Shown one piece after another: positions 8,169 through 15,178 of a stretch of DNA of 46,223 bases. Below the pieces are notes generated by a model. That model did no database searches and was not told the DNA's origin. It was given only the letters and a program-made list of their open reading frames with translations. The translations under genes and the position numbers were made by a program. Source of the DNA: a virus; IMG/VR virus record IMGVR_UViG_3300033153_003564, positions 1 to 46,223 of that record, one strand, 5' to 3'. Within the stretch, counting starts at the first letter, position 1, and each line of letters opens with the position of its first letter.

Positions 8169-8951
8169 GTGTCGGATATTGGAACAGTAATAGTATGGAG
8201 CGATGAACACCATCCGTGTATAGATGAGGGGGCGCATGAAGCGGTCTACGCCTTCTCTAAAGACAAGCAACCCGACTACCACGTTCACATAGGCGATTGC
8301 CTCGACCTCGGAGGCATCGGCCATCACGTTACTAACGATTTTATAGCTCAGTATGAGCACCCGGTAGAGGCTGGCCTGGTGTCTCTTGGTCGTCATTTCA
8401 ATCGACTGGCTAAGATCACGCCCAAGTCAAAGATTGTGTGGATAATCGGCAATCACGACGACAGGTTGGATAGATTCGCGCAAGCCAACCCCGCATGGCG
8501 AGGAATAGTCGATAGACCGTTAAAGCTCTTACGCGGCTTTGGTGATTGTACCGTAACCGACCGCATCAAGGTCGTACGCTTAGACGACTTTGAGGACGAT
8601 TTTAAGATAGGTAAGATGCACTTCTGTCACGGCTTTAGCGCCTGTCTACACGTTGCATCAAAGACGGTAGACGCCTACGATGAGTCTATTACGTTCGGTC
8701 ACGCCCATACGATGCAGATGTTTACCCGGGTCAAGAAACATAAGCCACGGGCCGGTTACTGTGTCGGGCACATGATGAGCAAAGAAGGTCGGCGATACCT
8801 TAAGGGTACGCCGGTGCGATGGGTCACGGGGTTTGGTTACATGGAGTACCTGAAGAAGAACGGTAACTTTAATATGTACCTGATGCCGATAATTGACGGC
8901 GGGTTTATATATGGGGGGAAGTATTATAGTGGCAAAAAGAAAGCAGTCTAA
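8169..8951 (+). CDS. Calcineurin-like metallophosphoesterase
   Basis: This gene encodes 260 residues from a GTG start with AAGAGG upstream. All metal-binding motifs of the family are present in order: SDEHH (D-x-H, about residue 12), GDCLD (about 42), IGNHDDR (about 98), CHGF (about 155) and GHAHTM (about 178). It should be a dimetal phosphatase, phosphodiesterase or nuclease. Phage members include phosphatases and DNA or nucleotide hydrolases, and some counter host defences based on nucleotides. The substrate is unknown. Its end overlaps the next gene by 23 bp. Confidence 0.8.
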   Translation: MSDIGTVIVWSDEHHPCIDEGAHEAVYAFSKDKQPDYHVHIGDCLDLGGIGHHVTNDFIAQYEHPVEAGLVSLGRHFNRLAKITPKSKIVWIIGNHDDRLDRFAQANPAWRGIVDRPLKLLRGFGDCTVTDRIKVVRLDDFEDDFKIGKMHFCHGFSACLHVASKTVDAYDESITFGHAHTMQMFTRVKKHKPRAGYCVGHMMSKEGRRYLKGTPVRWVTGFGYMEYLKKNGNFNMYLMPIIDGGFIYGGKYYSGKKKAV

Positions 8952-9111
8952 AAAGAAGCAGGCCGAGATAGAGATAGGCAAGGGCTTACTCCGCGCCATT
9001 GCCACGGTGGAGAGGGTTGTTATCTACAACCGCAGGGAAGCGGGTAGGCTCACGATAGATATTTACGGACTTGCCGGAGTGGATATTAAGGATGAGGATA
9101 CGAAGAAATGA
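8929..9111 (+). CDS. Small basic protein, unknown
   Basis: This gene encodes 60 residues. A GTG at 8929 eight bases after GGGGGGAA gives an N-terminus rich in K, R and Q (VAKRKQSKKKQAEIEIGKGL), followed by a mixed alpha/beta part. The gene overlaps the phosphoesterase end and shares 4 bp with the next start. A nucleic-acid-binding role is possible from the basic N-terminus only. Confidence 0.6.
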   Translation: MAKRKQSKKKQAEIEIGKGLLRAIATVERVVIYNRREAGRLTIDIYGLAGVDIKDEDTKK

Positions 9112-9338
9112 AAGTAGTTACGGAGATAACGGGCGTTCGGTACGACAACCTTGTTTGCCAATGTCCAAATGATAAATGCCGGTGGGATAACATTGGGTTT
9201 GTTGTAGAAGTGGAATTACCAAGCGGCCCGCATGACTATAATTACAGCTACGTTAACGTAACCTGTGGCCACTGTGGGGCTGATTTTAGGGTGAGTGTTT
9301 ACTTGGCACTAAATGTGTACGAGGATACGGGGAAGTGA
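9108..9338 (+). CDS. Zinc-ribbon protein, paralogue of 24573-24803
   Basis: This gene encodes 76 residues with CQCPNDKC near residue 19 and CGHCG near residue 53, a four-cysteine zinc ribbon. Its plan, MKV start, a D-x-x-x-C-x-CPN motif, a long beta loop ending in tyrosines, then a CxxC and VYLALNVYE, parallels the protein at 24573-24803. The two are probably duplicates within the genome. No enzymatic motif is present; an RNA-polymerase- or nucleic-acid-binding adaptor is possible. Confidence 0.7.
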   Translation: MKVVTEITGVRYDNLVCQCPNDKCRWDNIGFVVEVELPSGPHDYNYSYVNVTCGHCGADFRVSVYLALNVYEDTGK

Positions 9339-9499
9339 TTCCTCAACGCTGGAAGAACGCACTGAACAAATGGACGGTGACTATCTGTTCGGTGATAATA
9401 TCTGGCCTCGTTCTATATGAGCCGGACACTATCTTTGGGAGCGCCGGTATCATCGCCCTTGCATTGATAGCTATCGTGCTTAGGTGGAGGATGGAGTGA
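9335..9499 (+). CDS. Small two-helix membrane protein
   Basis: This gene encodes 54 residues from a GTG that overlaps the previous stop by four bases (GTGA). After a basic, tryptophan-containing N-terminus (VIPQRWKNALNKW) there are two hydrophobic helices, VTICSVIISGLVLY and IFGSAGIIALALIAIVL, and a basic end RWRME. It is too short for most gene finders but is coupled to the upstream gene. Possible roles are superinfection exclusion or membrane anchoring; there is no evidence beyond topology. Confidence 0.55.
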   Translation: MIPQRWKNALNKWTVTICSVIISGLVLYEPDTIFGSAGIIALALIAIVLRWRME

Positions 9500-9577
9500 A
9501 ATACCTGTTTGCAAAACGATAAGCGCTGTTGGCACGGCATTTGCTTCGCGCTGTTGTAAAAAAGTTGAAAATAATCC

Positions 9578-9605
9578 TTGACACCGATTCAAGGTTTGGT
9601 ATATT
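9578..9605 (+). promoter_or_regulatory. Sigma70-type promoter for the early rightward operon
   Basis: A consensus -35 TTGACA (9578-9583) and a near-consensus -10 TATATT (9600-9605) are separated by 16 bp. Upstream are an A/T-rich tract and two direct copies of GCGCTGTTG (9523-9531 and 9548-9556, 25 bp apart) that could bind a regulator. It would drive the genes from 9636 or 9791 onward, starting with the Sak4-like ATPase block. It is the best promoter seen on the plus strand. Confidence 0.7.
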
Positions 9606-9635
9606 TCTGCCGAAGAAAAAACGGTGGAGTACACG

Positions 9636-9791
9636 ATGACAAATACAGCATTTATTATCCTTACTCATTCGGAGCGCGGCGGGAGCGTTTCTCATGCTAC
9701 GTTATCTCCGTTAATGTCGTGTGTCTCCACCAACCTCCCGCCGCTTCCATTTATAGACCCAAAACAAAACCCTAAATACGGAGGTCACTAA
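9636..9791 (+). CDS. Possible 51-residue leader protein
   Basis: An ATG about 30 bp after the -10 box, with GGTGGAG upstream, opens a 51-codon frame whose stop overlaps the next ATG (TAATG). The product (MTNTAFIILTHSERGGS...) has no recognised family and is proline-rich in its second half. Its coupling to the next gene supports translation. It may instead be an untranslated leader. Confidence 0.4.
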   Translation: MTNTAFIILTHSERGGSVSHATLSPLMSCVSTNLPPLPFIDPKQNPKYGGH

Positions 9792-10054
9792 TGGGTGAAC
9801 CAACATTTGTACCACCCAACCCACACTTCACATACGGCGATGATGTCACACAGGAAGAGCGCGACCTATTCGCGGTACGCTGGCGTGAATCGGCCAAGAA
9901 AGTCATTCACGTTCTCAATGAGGACTGCGCGGCATTCGTGCTAACGGTATCCATGACGATACCAGAGCCGCCAATGGTCACGCTAAACAGACTAATCAAA
10001 CATTACGCCGGTAGTAAAGACGGCAAAGATGCCCTGGCAATGAAGTCACGGTAA
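9791..10054 (+). CDS. Unknown 87-residue early protein
   Basis: This gene starts at an ATG overlapping the preceding stop, with ACGGAGG upstream. The product begins MGEPTFVPPNPHFTYGDDV, is mildly acidic at the start and ends basic (KDGKDALAMKSR). It sits immediately before the Sak4-like ATPase in the same operon. No domain was recognised. Confidence 0.65.
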   Translation: MGEPTFVPPNPHFTYGDDVTQEERDLFAVRWRESAKKVIHVLNEDCAAFVLTVSMTIPEPPMVTLNRLIKHYAGSKDGKDALAMKSR

Positions 10055-10070
10055 AACGGAGGTTGCTCTA

Positions 10071-11288
10071 ATGGATAACAACTTTTTCACAAGCCTTGAA
10101 AACACGTCGCCCTTCTTTAAGGCGAACGCTGTTGGCGAGGCGGGATCGGGGAAGAGCTACACGCTTGCCCTGATCGTGCATGGGCTACATAATTACATAA
10201 AGTCGGATAAGCCTATCGTTATTTTCGACACGGAGAAATCAGGTAAGTTTCTCAGGCCGATGTTCAAGAAGGCGGGTATTGAGGTTCTGCTAAAAGAATC
10301 GCGCACGTTACCCGACTTAACGGAAACCATGAAGTTCTGCTCAAACGGCGGTTCGGACATTCTTCTGATCGACTCCATCACCCACGTTTGGGAAGACTTC
10401 CTCAACGACTATATGCAACAGAAAGGACGCAAGCGGTTGCAGTTTCAGGATTGGGGATTCATTAAACCGACGTGGAAGCGCGAGTTTTCTGATCGGTTAG
10501 TAAACGCCAACTGCCATATCCTCTTTACCGGTCGGCAGGGGTTCACTTATGATTACGAAATGATCGACGGTAAGAAAGAACTCGTAAAGACCGGCATCAA
10601 GATGAAGGCCGAGGGCGAGACGGCGTACGAGCCGGACCTACTATTGCACATGGAACGCTTTGAGGAACTACTCGACAAGAAAAACAAGAAGGTTTGGCGT
10701 GAAGCTACCGTTTTGAAGGATCGGGCTAACCTTATAGACAACAGAACGTTCCGCAACCCAACCTTCGCCGACTTTAAGCCCATCTTGGATTTCCTAATGA
10801 CCGATGTTATGGCTCCGGTTGAAACTACATCACGGCCCAACACGGACCTAATAGACAACGAGGCCGACAATCGCAAGGAGCGCCAAGATCGGAAGATTGC
10901 CCTTGAACGTAACATCGCGTTACTCGACAAGGTTGCGGCTGGCACGTCCGGCCCTGCCAAAGCATTGCGCCTTGCTCTAATCGAGTATGCTTACCACGGC
11001 GAGACATCTGACGTTGCCATTAACGAAATGTCATTAGCACAACTACTCGAGGCGCACAGTCGCCTTGAGTCGCGTGTCCCCCCAATAGCCAACATCATCA
11101 GGGGTGAAGATCAGGTCTATCCTTTGGCGAAGGTCGTTACCGCCGCTCGAATGAAGTACGTTGAAACGACAAACTTGGGCGAGGTTGACGGCGAACGCCT
11201 GCAAGCCTACCTGGACCACATCGTTGAGAAGTACACCGCGCAGGTCGAGAAGGCTAAGACCGACGCCGAGAAAGAAGAGGTGGCGTGA
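10071..11288 (+). CDS. Sak4/RecA-like recombination ATPase
   Basis: This gene encodes 405 residues with a GGAGG site. The Walker A motif GEAGSGKS lies near residue 22 and the Walker B motif DILLIDSI near 95, followed by a RecA-like core (FDTEKSGKFLRPMFKKAG, later ILFTGRQGF as sensor strand). It matches the layout of phage Sak4-type or AAA_24 ATPases, which act with the phage SSB in single-strand annealing and replication. The C-terminal 150 residues are acidic and helical (RKERQDRKIALERN onward) and extend beyond the minimal Sak4 size of roughly 220-250 residues, so this is either a longer version or has an extra domain. An SSB gene lies in the same transcription direction at 20223. Confidence 0.7.
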   Translation: MDNNFFTSLENTSPFFKANAVGEAGSGKSYTLALIVHGLHNYIKSDKPIVIFDTEKSGKFLRPMFKKAGIEVLLKESRTLPDLTETMKFCSNGGSDILLIDSITHVWEDFLNDYMQQKGRKRLQFQDWGFIKPTWKREFSDRLVNANCHILFTGRQGFTYDYEMIDGKKELVKTGIKMKAEGETAYEPDLLLHMERFEELLDKKNKKVWREATVLKDRANLIDNRTFRNPTFADFKPILDFLMTDVMAPVETTSRPNTDLIDNEADNRKERQDRKIALERNIALLDKVAAGTSGPAKALRLALIEYAYHGETSDVAINEMSLAQLLEAHSRLESRVPPIANIIRGEDQVYPLAKVVTAARMKYVETTNLGEVDGERLQAYLDHIVEKYTAQVEKAKTDAEKEEVA

Positions 11289-11542
11289 TGTTGGATTGTA
11301 TGCCAGTGGAAGCGGTTGTGGTTCTATCAATCATATCTTTCGCGTTCCTGCTTATACGTGGAGCAATAGTAGTATTCAAAATAACAGAGGGGCCACCCAA
11401 ACTACAGCTCACCATAGCCGATAAGGTTGTTGGGGTGCCCGCCCTTGGCGTCGTCGTTGGCTCTATGGGGGGCGCTATCTTATGGAGCCTGTATTGGTTT
11501 CTAAAATGTCTATTGCAGCAAGTCTGGGGGCATAATGGATAA
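11285..11542 (+). CDS. Membrane protein, two helices
   Basis: This gene encodes about 85 residues starting at GTG 11285 or ATG 11288, overlapping the ATPase stop. Two hydrophobic segments are visible, AVVVLSIISFAFLLIRGAIV and a glycine-rich one around GVVVGSMGGAILWSLYWF, with a short loop between. No family was recognised. It is one of several small membrane proteins in the early region. Confidence 0.6.
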   Translation: MMLDCMPVEAVVVLSIISFAFLLIRGAIVVFKITEGPPKLQLTIADKVVGVPALGVVVGSMGGAILWSLYWFLKCLLQQVWGHNG

Positions 11543-11729
11543 CATGGAACGCGCACGACTCCACATCAAGGCGGCAACGAAGATATACGATGAGATACTA
11601 CTGCCCGCGTTGGCAGATCAAGCGACTGTTCGTAAAACACCGCCCGATATATACGCGGCAACGGCTAAAACCGTTTGGCGGTTTATGACTGAAGATGCGA
11701 TGAAGACATTCCATCAGCCCTCGCCATAG
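11535..11729 (+). CDS. Unknown 64-residue helical protein
   Basis: The start ATG overlaps the previous gene's end by 8 bp. The product (MDNMERARLHIKAATKIYDE...) is predicted to be helical throughout and carries no motif. It is followed by a long hairpin at 11737-11771. Confidence 0.55.
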   Translation: MDNMERARLHIKAATKIYDEILLPALADQATVRKTPPDIYAATAKTVWRFMTEDAMKTFHQPSP

Positions 11730-11736
11730 GGCAACC

Positions 11737-11771
11737 GAGGGCGGTGGGCATAATGTCAGCCCATCGTCCTC
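11737..11771 (+). promoter_or_regulatory. Long RNA hairpin between two early genes
   Basis: GAGGGCGGTGGGC (11737-11749) and GCCCATCGTCCTC (11759-11771) form a fully paired 13-bp stem with two G-U pairs and a 9-nt loop. No T-run follows, so it is unlikely to be a simple terminator. It may be a processing site, mRNA stabiliser or attenuator upstream of the gene at 11793. Confidence 0.55.
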
Positions 11772-11792
11772 ACTCTTAACATGGAGGCGATG

Positions 11793-12125
11793 ATGACTGT
11801 AAGTTTTGGTAAACTTAAACACTGCGGCAAGGATGGCAACCCGTGTAAGTGTGGGTTTATATGGGACGTTGATAATGATACGCCGGTAGCGACAGTCTAT
11901 AGCGGTAACGTTGGTGATGATTACCCGTCAATACGTATCAACAAAGACAAGGGGTCAATACTCGCCGTTGCCGAGCCGTATATGGAGCAAATAACCTATT
12001 GGACTGTGCCACAAGAAACGGCGGATGCCTATGCTATGGAACTGGTTAAACGATGGAATGAATACAATTCTCTCCGCGCTAAGATAGAAGAACTTAAGCG
12101 CGAGATCATAAGCGCGAGATCATAA
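11793..12125 (+). CDS. Unknown 110-residue protein
   Basis: The ATG at 11793 lies five bases after GGAGG; an ATG at 11781 forms part of the ribosome site and is less likely. The product has a short cysteine cluster near the start (HCGKDGNPCKCG), a central beta region and a C-terminal helix (ETADAYAMELVKRWNEYNSL). The ending resembles a repeated type of phage accessory protein whose C-terminal helix carries A-x-x-L-V-x-R-W-N; the leftward gene at 22157 has the related ASELVRRWNAHEGLL. Confidence 0.65.
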   Translation: MTVSFGKLKHCGKDGNPCKCGFIWDVDNDTPVATVYSGNVGDDYPSIRINKDKGSILAVAEPYMEQITYWTVPQETADAYAMELVKRWNEYNSLRAKIEELKREIISARS

Positions 12126-12140
12126 ACATGGAGGTTCACT

Positions 12141-12947
12141 ACGTCACGACGTAAGCGACGGCGCAAAGGAAGGCAAGGTGAATTATTCGACCCACGCGAC
12201 AGGCGCGACAGGCGGTCAGCGGATAGAAAGGTTCCCATTGTCGGACCAGGAACTCGGACTAACGCTCGAACCGGCAAGACGATGCTACAAGAGGTGCCGC
12301 CGCCCACCCAGGCGCACTATGACCAACGTAAAAAACCCCCCGATGGCGTATCCGAAGAAGATCACGGTAGGCTCAGTCAGGCGGCGGCAATGTTCGCCGA
12401 GCAGCTTGCCCTGTCTATGCCCCTGTCAGATAAGGAGAAAAAGGATCGGTACGACAAAGCGCACGGCGTCAAAGTTGACCCAAAGACTCGAAGCGCAAAG
12501 CCGCTCGATGATCGCCATGCGTTCACGCGGGTGGTCACGGTCAGGCAGGCTCAACACGCCAACATTAAAGACTTCGCTAACATCGTCAATGATGTTATCG
12601 CCGGTAAGGCAGAGATCACACCTGAGGGACCGCTACGACGGATGCGCCACAAACATACGGAGCATACATACGAATGGTTAGAGAAAATGGACATAAAATC
12701 AAAGCGGGCCATGAAAGCACGGCTCCGGCGCGAAAGAAGGATCGAGCGAAAGCAACGATCTGTGCTTCTTGCGGGTATAGCCTCGCTGGTGAACGGCTTG
12801 TCATCACAGGCAAACACCGTAAATGCTACGCCGACGAATACGGTAAGCGGCGAACCAAAGAACGAAACGCCCTCAACGCCAGGAAAGAACGGTTGCGACT
12901 CGAAAAAGAAAAGACGGCCCCTAAGATCGTACCTTATAGCAGTCTAA
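12141..12947 (+). CDS. Unknown charged protein with no canonical start codon
   Basis: The open frame runs from 12126 to 12947, but no ATG, GTG or TTG occurs before 12282. The stretch upstream of 12282 reads like real protein (SRRKRRRKGRQGELFDPRDR), and GGAGG (12130-12134) sits six bases before an ACG at 12141. A non-AUG start there, a sequencing error, or translation from ATG 12282 with no good ribosome site are the choices. The product, about 268 residues from ACG, is very basic at both ends with a helical middle (SEEDHGRLSQAAAMFAEQLA). No family was recognised. The last 274 bp overlap the next gene in another frame. Confidence 0.5.
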   Translation, partial: TSRRKRRRKGRQGELFDPRDRRDRRSADRKVPIVGPGTRTNARTGKTMLQEVPPPTQAHYDQRKKPPDGVSEEDHGRLSQAAAMFAEQLALSMPLSDKEKKDRYDKAHGVKVDPKTRSAKPLDDRHAFTRVVTVRQAQHANIKDFANIVNDVIAGKAEITPEGPLRRMRHKHTEHTYEWLEKMDIKSKRAMKARLRRERRIERKQRSVLLAGIASLVNGLSSQANTVNATPTNTVSGEPKNETPSTPGKNGCDSKKKRRPLRSYLIAV

Positions 12948-13027
12948 TGATGTTGTCTATGTCTCAATTTGAGCGAGTCGTCAAAGACGTTTGTAACGGG
13001 AAGATGCTGGTATGTCGAACCAGATAA
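12674..13027 (+). CDS. Zinc-knuckle protein, related to 13331-13720
   Basis: This gene encodes 117 residues. The core ICASCGYSLAGERLVITGKH followed by RKCYADEYGKRR (about residues 29-60) matches the C-x-x-C ... K-x-x-C-Y-x-D-Y-G-x-R pattern seen in the protein at 13331 (CRECNKP ... MCHKCYCSDYGYR). This kinship supports the frame although it overlaps the previous open frame by 274 bp. The flanks are highly basic. A nucleic-acid-binding role near the replication genes is likely. It ends overlapping the next start. Confidence 0.6.
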   Translation: MVRENGHKIKAGHESTAPARKKDRAKATICASCGYSLAGERLVITGKHRKCYADEYGKRRTKERNALNARKERLRLEKEKTAPKIVPYSSLMMLSMSQFERVVKDVCNGKMLVCRTR

Positions 13028-13344
13028 GTGAGTTCATCGCTAACTACCTGAAGTATTGCCCGGGTCTCAGGCCGGTAAAATACGCCACGGTAGAGAGGCG
13101 AAGGCGGATTAGGCACTACCTTCGTTGGCGACCGATGGACTGGTGGGTTGAATACTTTAAGAAGGTTCAGGCTACTGATTTCCTATGCGGGCGGGCAAGG
13201 GTTCAACGTGCCATGAGCGGCCAGTGGGAAGCAAACTTTGATTGGATACTTGAGTCGAGGAACATACGGAAGATTCTCAGTGATAGGTATAATGAGGACT
13301 GGCGGAACAAACAACAGACAGGGGACGCTGATGCAGATTTGTAG
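13012..13344 (+). CDS. Replication-protein C-terminal-domain-like protein
   Basis: This gene encodes 110 residues. The central part, WWVEYFKKVQATDFLCGR, then ANFDWILESRNIRKILSDRY, matches the conserved C-terminal region of phage replication proteins in which W-x-x-Y-F-x-x-V-x-x-S/T-D-F-L and F-D-W-I-L-x-x-x-N-x-x-K-I-L-x-x-x-Y are typical. In those proteins the region follows a DNA-binding N-terminus; here it is a separate small gene. It overlaps both neighbours. It probably contributes to replication initiation or helicase loading. Confidence 0.6.
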   Translation: MSNQISEFIANYLKYCPGLRPVKYATVERRRRIRHYLRWRPMDWWVEYFKKVQATDFLCGRARVQRAMSGQWEANFDWILESRNIRKILSDRYNEDWRNKQQTGDADADL

Positions 13345-13720
13345 GGAGTGCAACAAGCCGACCTCAGGAAGGTTCATCAAGGGGATGTGTCACAAATGTT
13401 ACTGTAGTGATTACGGCTATCGAACTCGAATACGGGTTCCGGTGTCATGCGGCGACTGTGATAAACCGGGCCGTCCGTTCGCCCGGGGTAGGTGTAAACA
13501 GTGTTACCACGCGGCTCTCCACATCAAAAGAAGGGCCGGTGGTTGGCCTATTTTGTGTCGCAAGATGCCGGTAAACACCGCCCAGAAAACGCGCCCGGCA
13601 ACGCCCAGAATACCCACAATAACCATCCATCAGATAGTCGGAGTAGCTACCCCAAAGACGGAAAAAGCCGTCAATAAAATCCTCTCTGGTGGGGCTGTTT
13701 TCGCGGGGGTTCCGGTGTGA
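13331..13720 (+). CDS. Double zinc-knuckle protein
   Basis: This gene encodes 129 residues from ATG 13331 preceded by AGGGGA. Two similar cysteine modules follow each other: CRECNKPTSGRFIKGMCHKC near residue 5 and CGDCDKPGRPFARGRCKQCY near residue 41. Each has CxxC, a basic loop and CxxC, as in treble-clef zinc fingers. The C-terminal half is low-complexity and P/T/A-rich. It overlaps the replication-like gene upstream and the initiator-like gene downstream, and is related to 12674-13027. Confidence 0.65.
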   Translation: MQICRECNKPTSGRFIKGMCHKCYCSDYGYRTRIRVPVSCGDCDKPGRPFARGRCKQCYHAALHIKRRAGGWPILCRKMPVNTAQKTRPATPRIPTITIHQIVGVATPKTEKAVNKILSGGAVFAGVPV

Positions 13721-14580
13721 GCTACAACTACGCAAAGGTCTGGACGGTCATTTTCAATGATAGTTGGTTCCTTGGATTAAGTGCAAGTATGCGCGGAGTG
13801 TTCCTACAATTGGTCATATTATGTAAGCATTTGGGGGACACTGGCGACATACACGTAGCAAAAATGTCGCACCTATGTACAACTCTTGCCGTAGATCGGC
13901 GAACATTGCGACTATTCATTGACAAAAGTGTCATCGCCGGTGAAATAAAATTACTCAACCCGGGTGATAAGGGTGTCCATATAAGGGTGGTTAAGTATAA
14001 GTATTGGCAAGAGGTTACAGCAAGGGAGATCGCCGAGGCGGAAAAACAAAAAGGGACGCATGAGCGACATTTATGTCATCCGCATTTTGACACCAGACCA
14101 GACCAGACCAGACCAGACCAGACCAGACCAGACCAGACCAGGCCAGACCCGCCAACCCAAAATGTGGATAACTCAGAAAAAGAAAGAACACCATTCGAGT
14201 CCTATAAAGCCTATGTCGAGGGTCACGAGGATAAGGTCCGAGAGTTGCTCGATACCGAAGGCTACCGTGACTTGGGTTTCTGGAAAGATGTCTGGCGCGT
14301 AATTATCGTCGGGGAAATTTCAGCCTACCTAAAGGCTAATGGAAACAAAGCGGCGGAGATACTTGGGCGTGTGGATCACGGCAACTGGCTGAACTACATC
14401 AAGCGCTGGTTGGATCGAGCGATGACCGACTACGTTCAACTTAGTAAACTACCAAAAGGTTTACGCAGAGGCATGACCGCCGAAGAAGAAAAGAACCATT
14501 TTGCAACCAAGACTCGCCAAGTTGACGCGCCGCCGGAAGTGAAGAAACTATTAACGGATATTGGAGGTAAGGATGCCTAA
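13717..14580 (+). CDS. Replication-initiator-like protein with pentapeptide repeat linker
   Basis: This gene encodes 287 residues from a GTG overlapping the previous stop. Residues 1-110 resemble the winged-helix N-terminal domain of phage DnaD/replisome-organiser proteins (VWTVIFNDSWFLGLSASMRG, then a helix-turn-helix-like TTLAVDRRTLRLFIDKSVIA). A linker of R-P-D-Q-T repeats (about 127-145) is encoded by a pure pentanucleotide microsatellite. The C-terminal part is helical and W-rich. With the small gene at 13012 it forms the likely initiator/helicase-loader module. Slippage in the repeat would shift the frame and truncate the protein. Confidence 0.6.
   Translation: MSYNYAKVWTVIFNDSWFLGLSASMRGVFLQLVILCKHLGDTGDIHVAKMSHLCTTLAVDRRTLRLFIDKSVIAGEIKLLNPGDKGVHIRVVKYKYWQEVTAREIAEAEKQKGTHERHLCHPHFDTRPDQTRPDQTRPDQTRPDPPTQNVDNSEKERTPFESYKAYVEGHEDKVRELLDTEGYRDLGFWKDVWRVIIVGEISAYLKANGNKAAEILGRVDHGNWLNYIKRWLDRAMTDYVQLSKLPKGLRRGMTAEEEKNHFATKTRQVDAPPEVKKLLTDIGGKDA
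14093..14147 (+). repeat. CCAGA pentanucleotide microsatellite inside a coding region
   Basis: Eleven CCAGA units occur in tandem (14093-14147). The first 49 bases are perfect, then one unit reads CCAGG. Because five is not a multiple of three, adding or losing a unit changes the reading frame of the gene at 13717. All three frames of the forward strand through the array stay open and encode the same cyclic pentapeptide. Confidence 0.95.
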
Positions 14581-14779
14581 ACCCATCGGATTCATAGCAC
14601 AGCGCCGACTTACCGTGTCATCCGAGTGGGAGTTTGTGTGGCCGACAGCGCGGGCTAACGAGAGTGATTGTAAAATGGCCTATAACCGACTACTCAGGGG
14701 GTCGGTAACAATGTTTCCAAACCGCGAACGAGCAAGACTGGTTCGCACAATTCCAATTTCAGTGGGGGTGGAGAAGTGA
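14573..14779 (+). CDS. Unknown 68-residue protein
   Basis: The ATG at 14573 follows GGAGGTAAGG and overlaps the end of the initiator-like gene by 8 bp. The product (MPKPIGFIAQRRLTVSSEWE...) is basic with two tryptophans and no recognised motif. Confidence 0.6.
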   Translation: MPKPIGFIAQRRLTVSSEWEFVWPTARANESDCKMAYNRLLRGSVTMFPNRERARLVRTIPISVGVEK

Positions 14780-14952
14780 GAAAATTACCATACGGAGCCT
14801 TACTCGGCATGATCGTCTTTATTGTTGGGCTATCTACGGAAAGCCCTATTGCTATGATCGTTGGAGGGACAAGCGGGATGATTTGTGCGTATTGGCTTGA
14901 CCTACTGATAATAAAAGAACAAGAGCGCGAACTCGAAAGGAGGCAGCGATGA
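14776..14952 (+). CDS. Small membrane protein with charged C-terminus
   Basis: This gene encodes 58 residues from a GTG in a four-base overlap (GTGA) with the previous stop. Two hydrophobic helices (LPYGALLGMIVFIVGLS and PIAMIVGGTSGMICAYWLDL) are followed by a charged helix (IIKEQERELERRQR). The stop overlaps the next ATG. No family was recognised. Confidence 0.55.
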   Translation: MRKLPYGALLGMIVFIVGLSTESPIAMIVGGTSGMICAYWLDLLIIKEQERELERRQR

Positions 14953-15176
14953 CGCCTGAAGACACTGGAATGGTCCGCACGGTTTCACTGACGAAGATCA
15001 TATCGAAGTTAGAAGCTGAAAACGATCGGTTGAAAAAGCTATTAAGGGAACTCCTTACAGCCGCCAAGCAGTATCGAGGGCTTGATTGTTTAACTGATTA
15101 TTACCCCGATGATTGTAGTGACTTACCAAATAAAGATAAATGTCCAGTCTGTCGTGCGTTGCTGGAGGGGAAGTGA
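14949..15176 (+). CDS. Coiled-coil protein with C-terminal CxxC
   Basis: This gene encodes 75 residues with GGAGG upstream. Residues 15-40 (SLTKIISKLEAENDRLKKLL) form a leucine-heptad coiled coil, and DKCPVCRALLEGK gives a CxxC near the end. It may be a zinc-linked dimeric accessory protein. It belongs to a run of overlapping small genes. Confidence 0.6.
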   Translation: MTPEDTGMVRTVSLTKIISKLEAENDRLKKLLRELLTAAKQYRGLDCLTDYYPDDCSDLPNKDKCPVCRALLEGK

Positions 15177-15178
15177 TT

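Noticed and set aside
12178-12681. 167-residue open frame on the plus strand
   Set aside because: It lies in a different frame from a more protein-like product (12141-12947), has a GTG start without a ribosome site, and reads as R/P/T-rich noise.
14093-14147. CRISPR-like array
   Set aside because: The repeat unit is 5 bp and has no spacers; it is a simple microsatellite.
14060-14302. 80-residue frame through the microsatellite
   Set aside because: A pentanucleotide repeat is open in all three frames of the forward strand, so this is a shadow of the gene at 13717.
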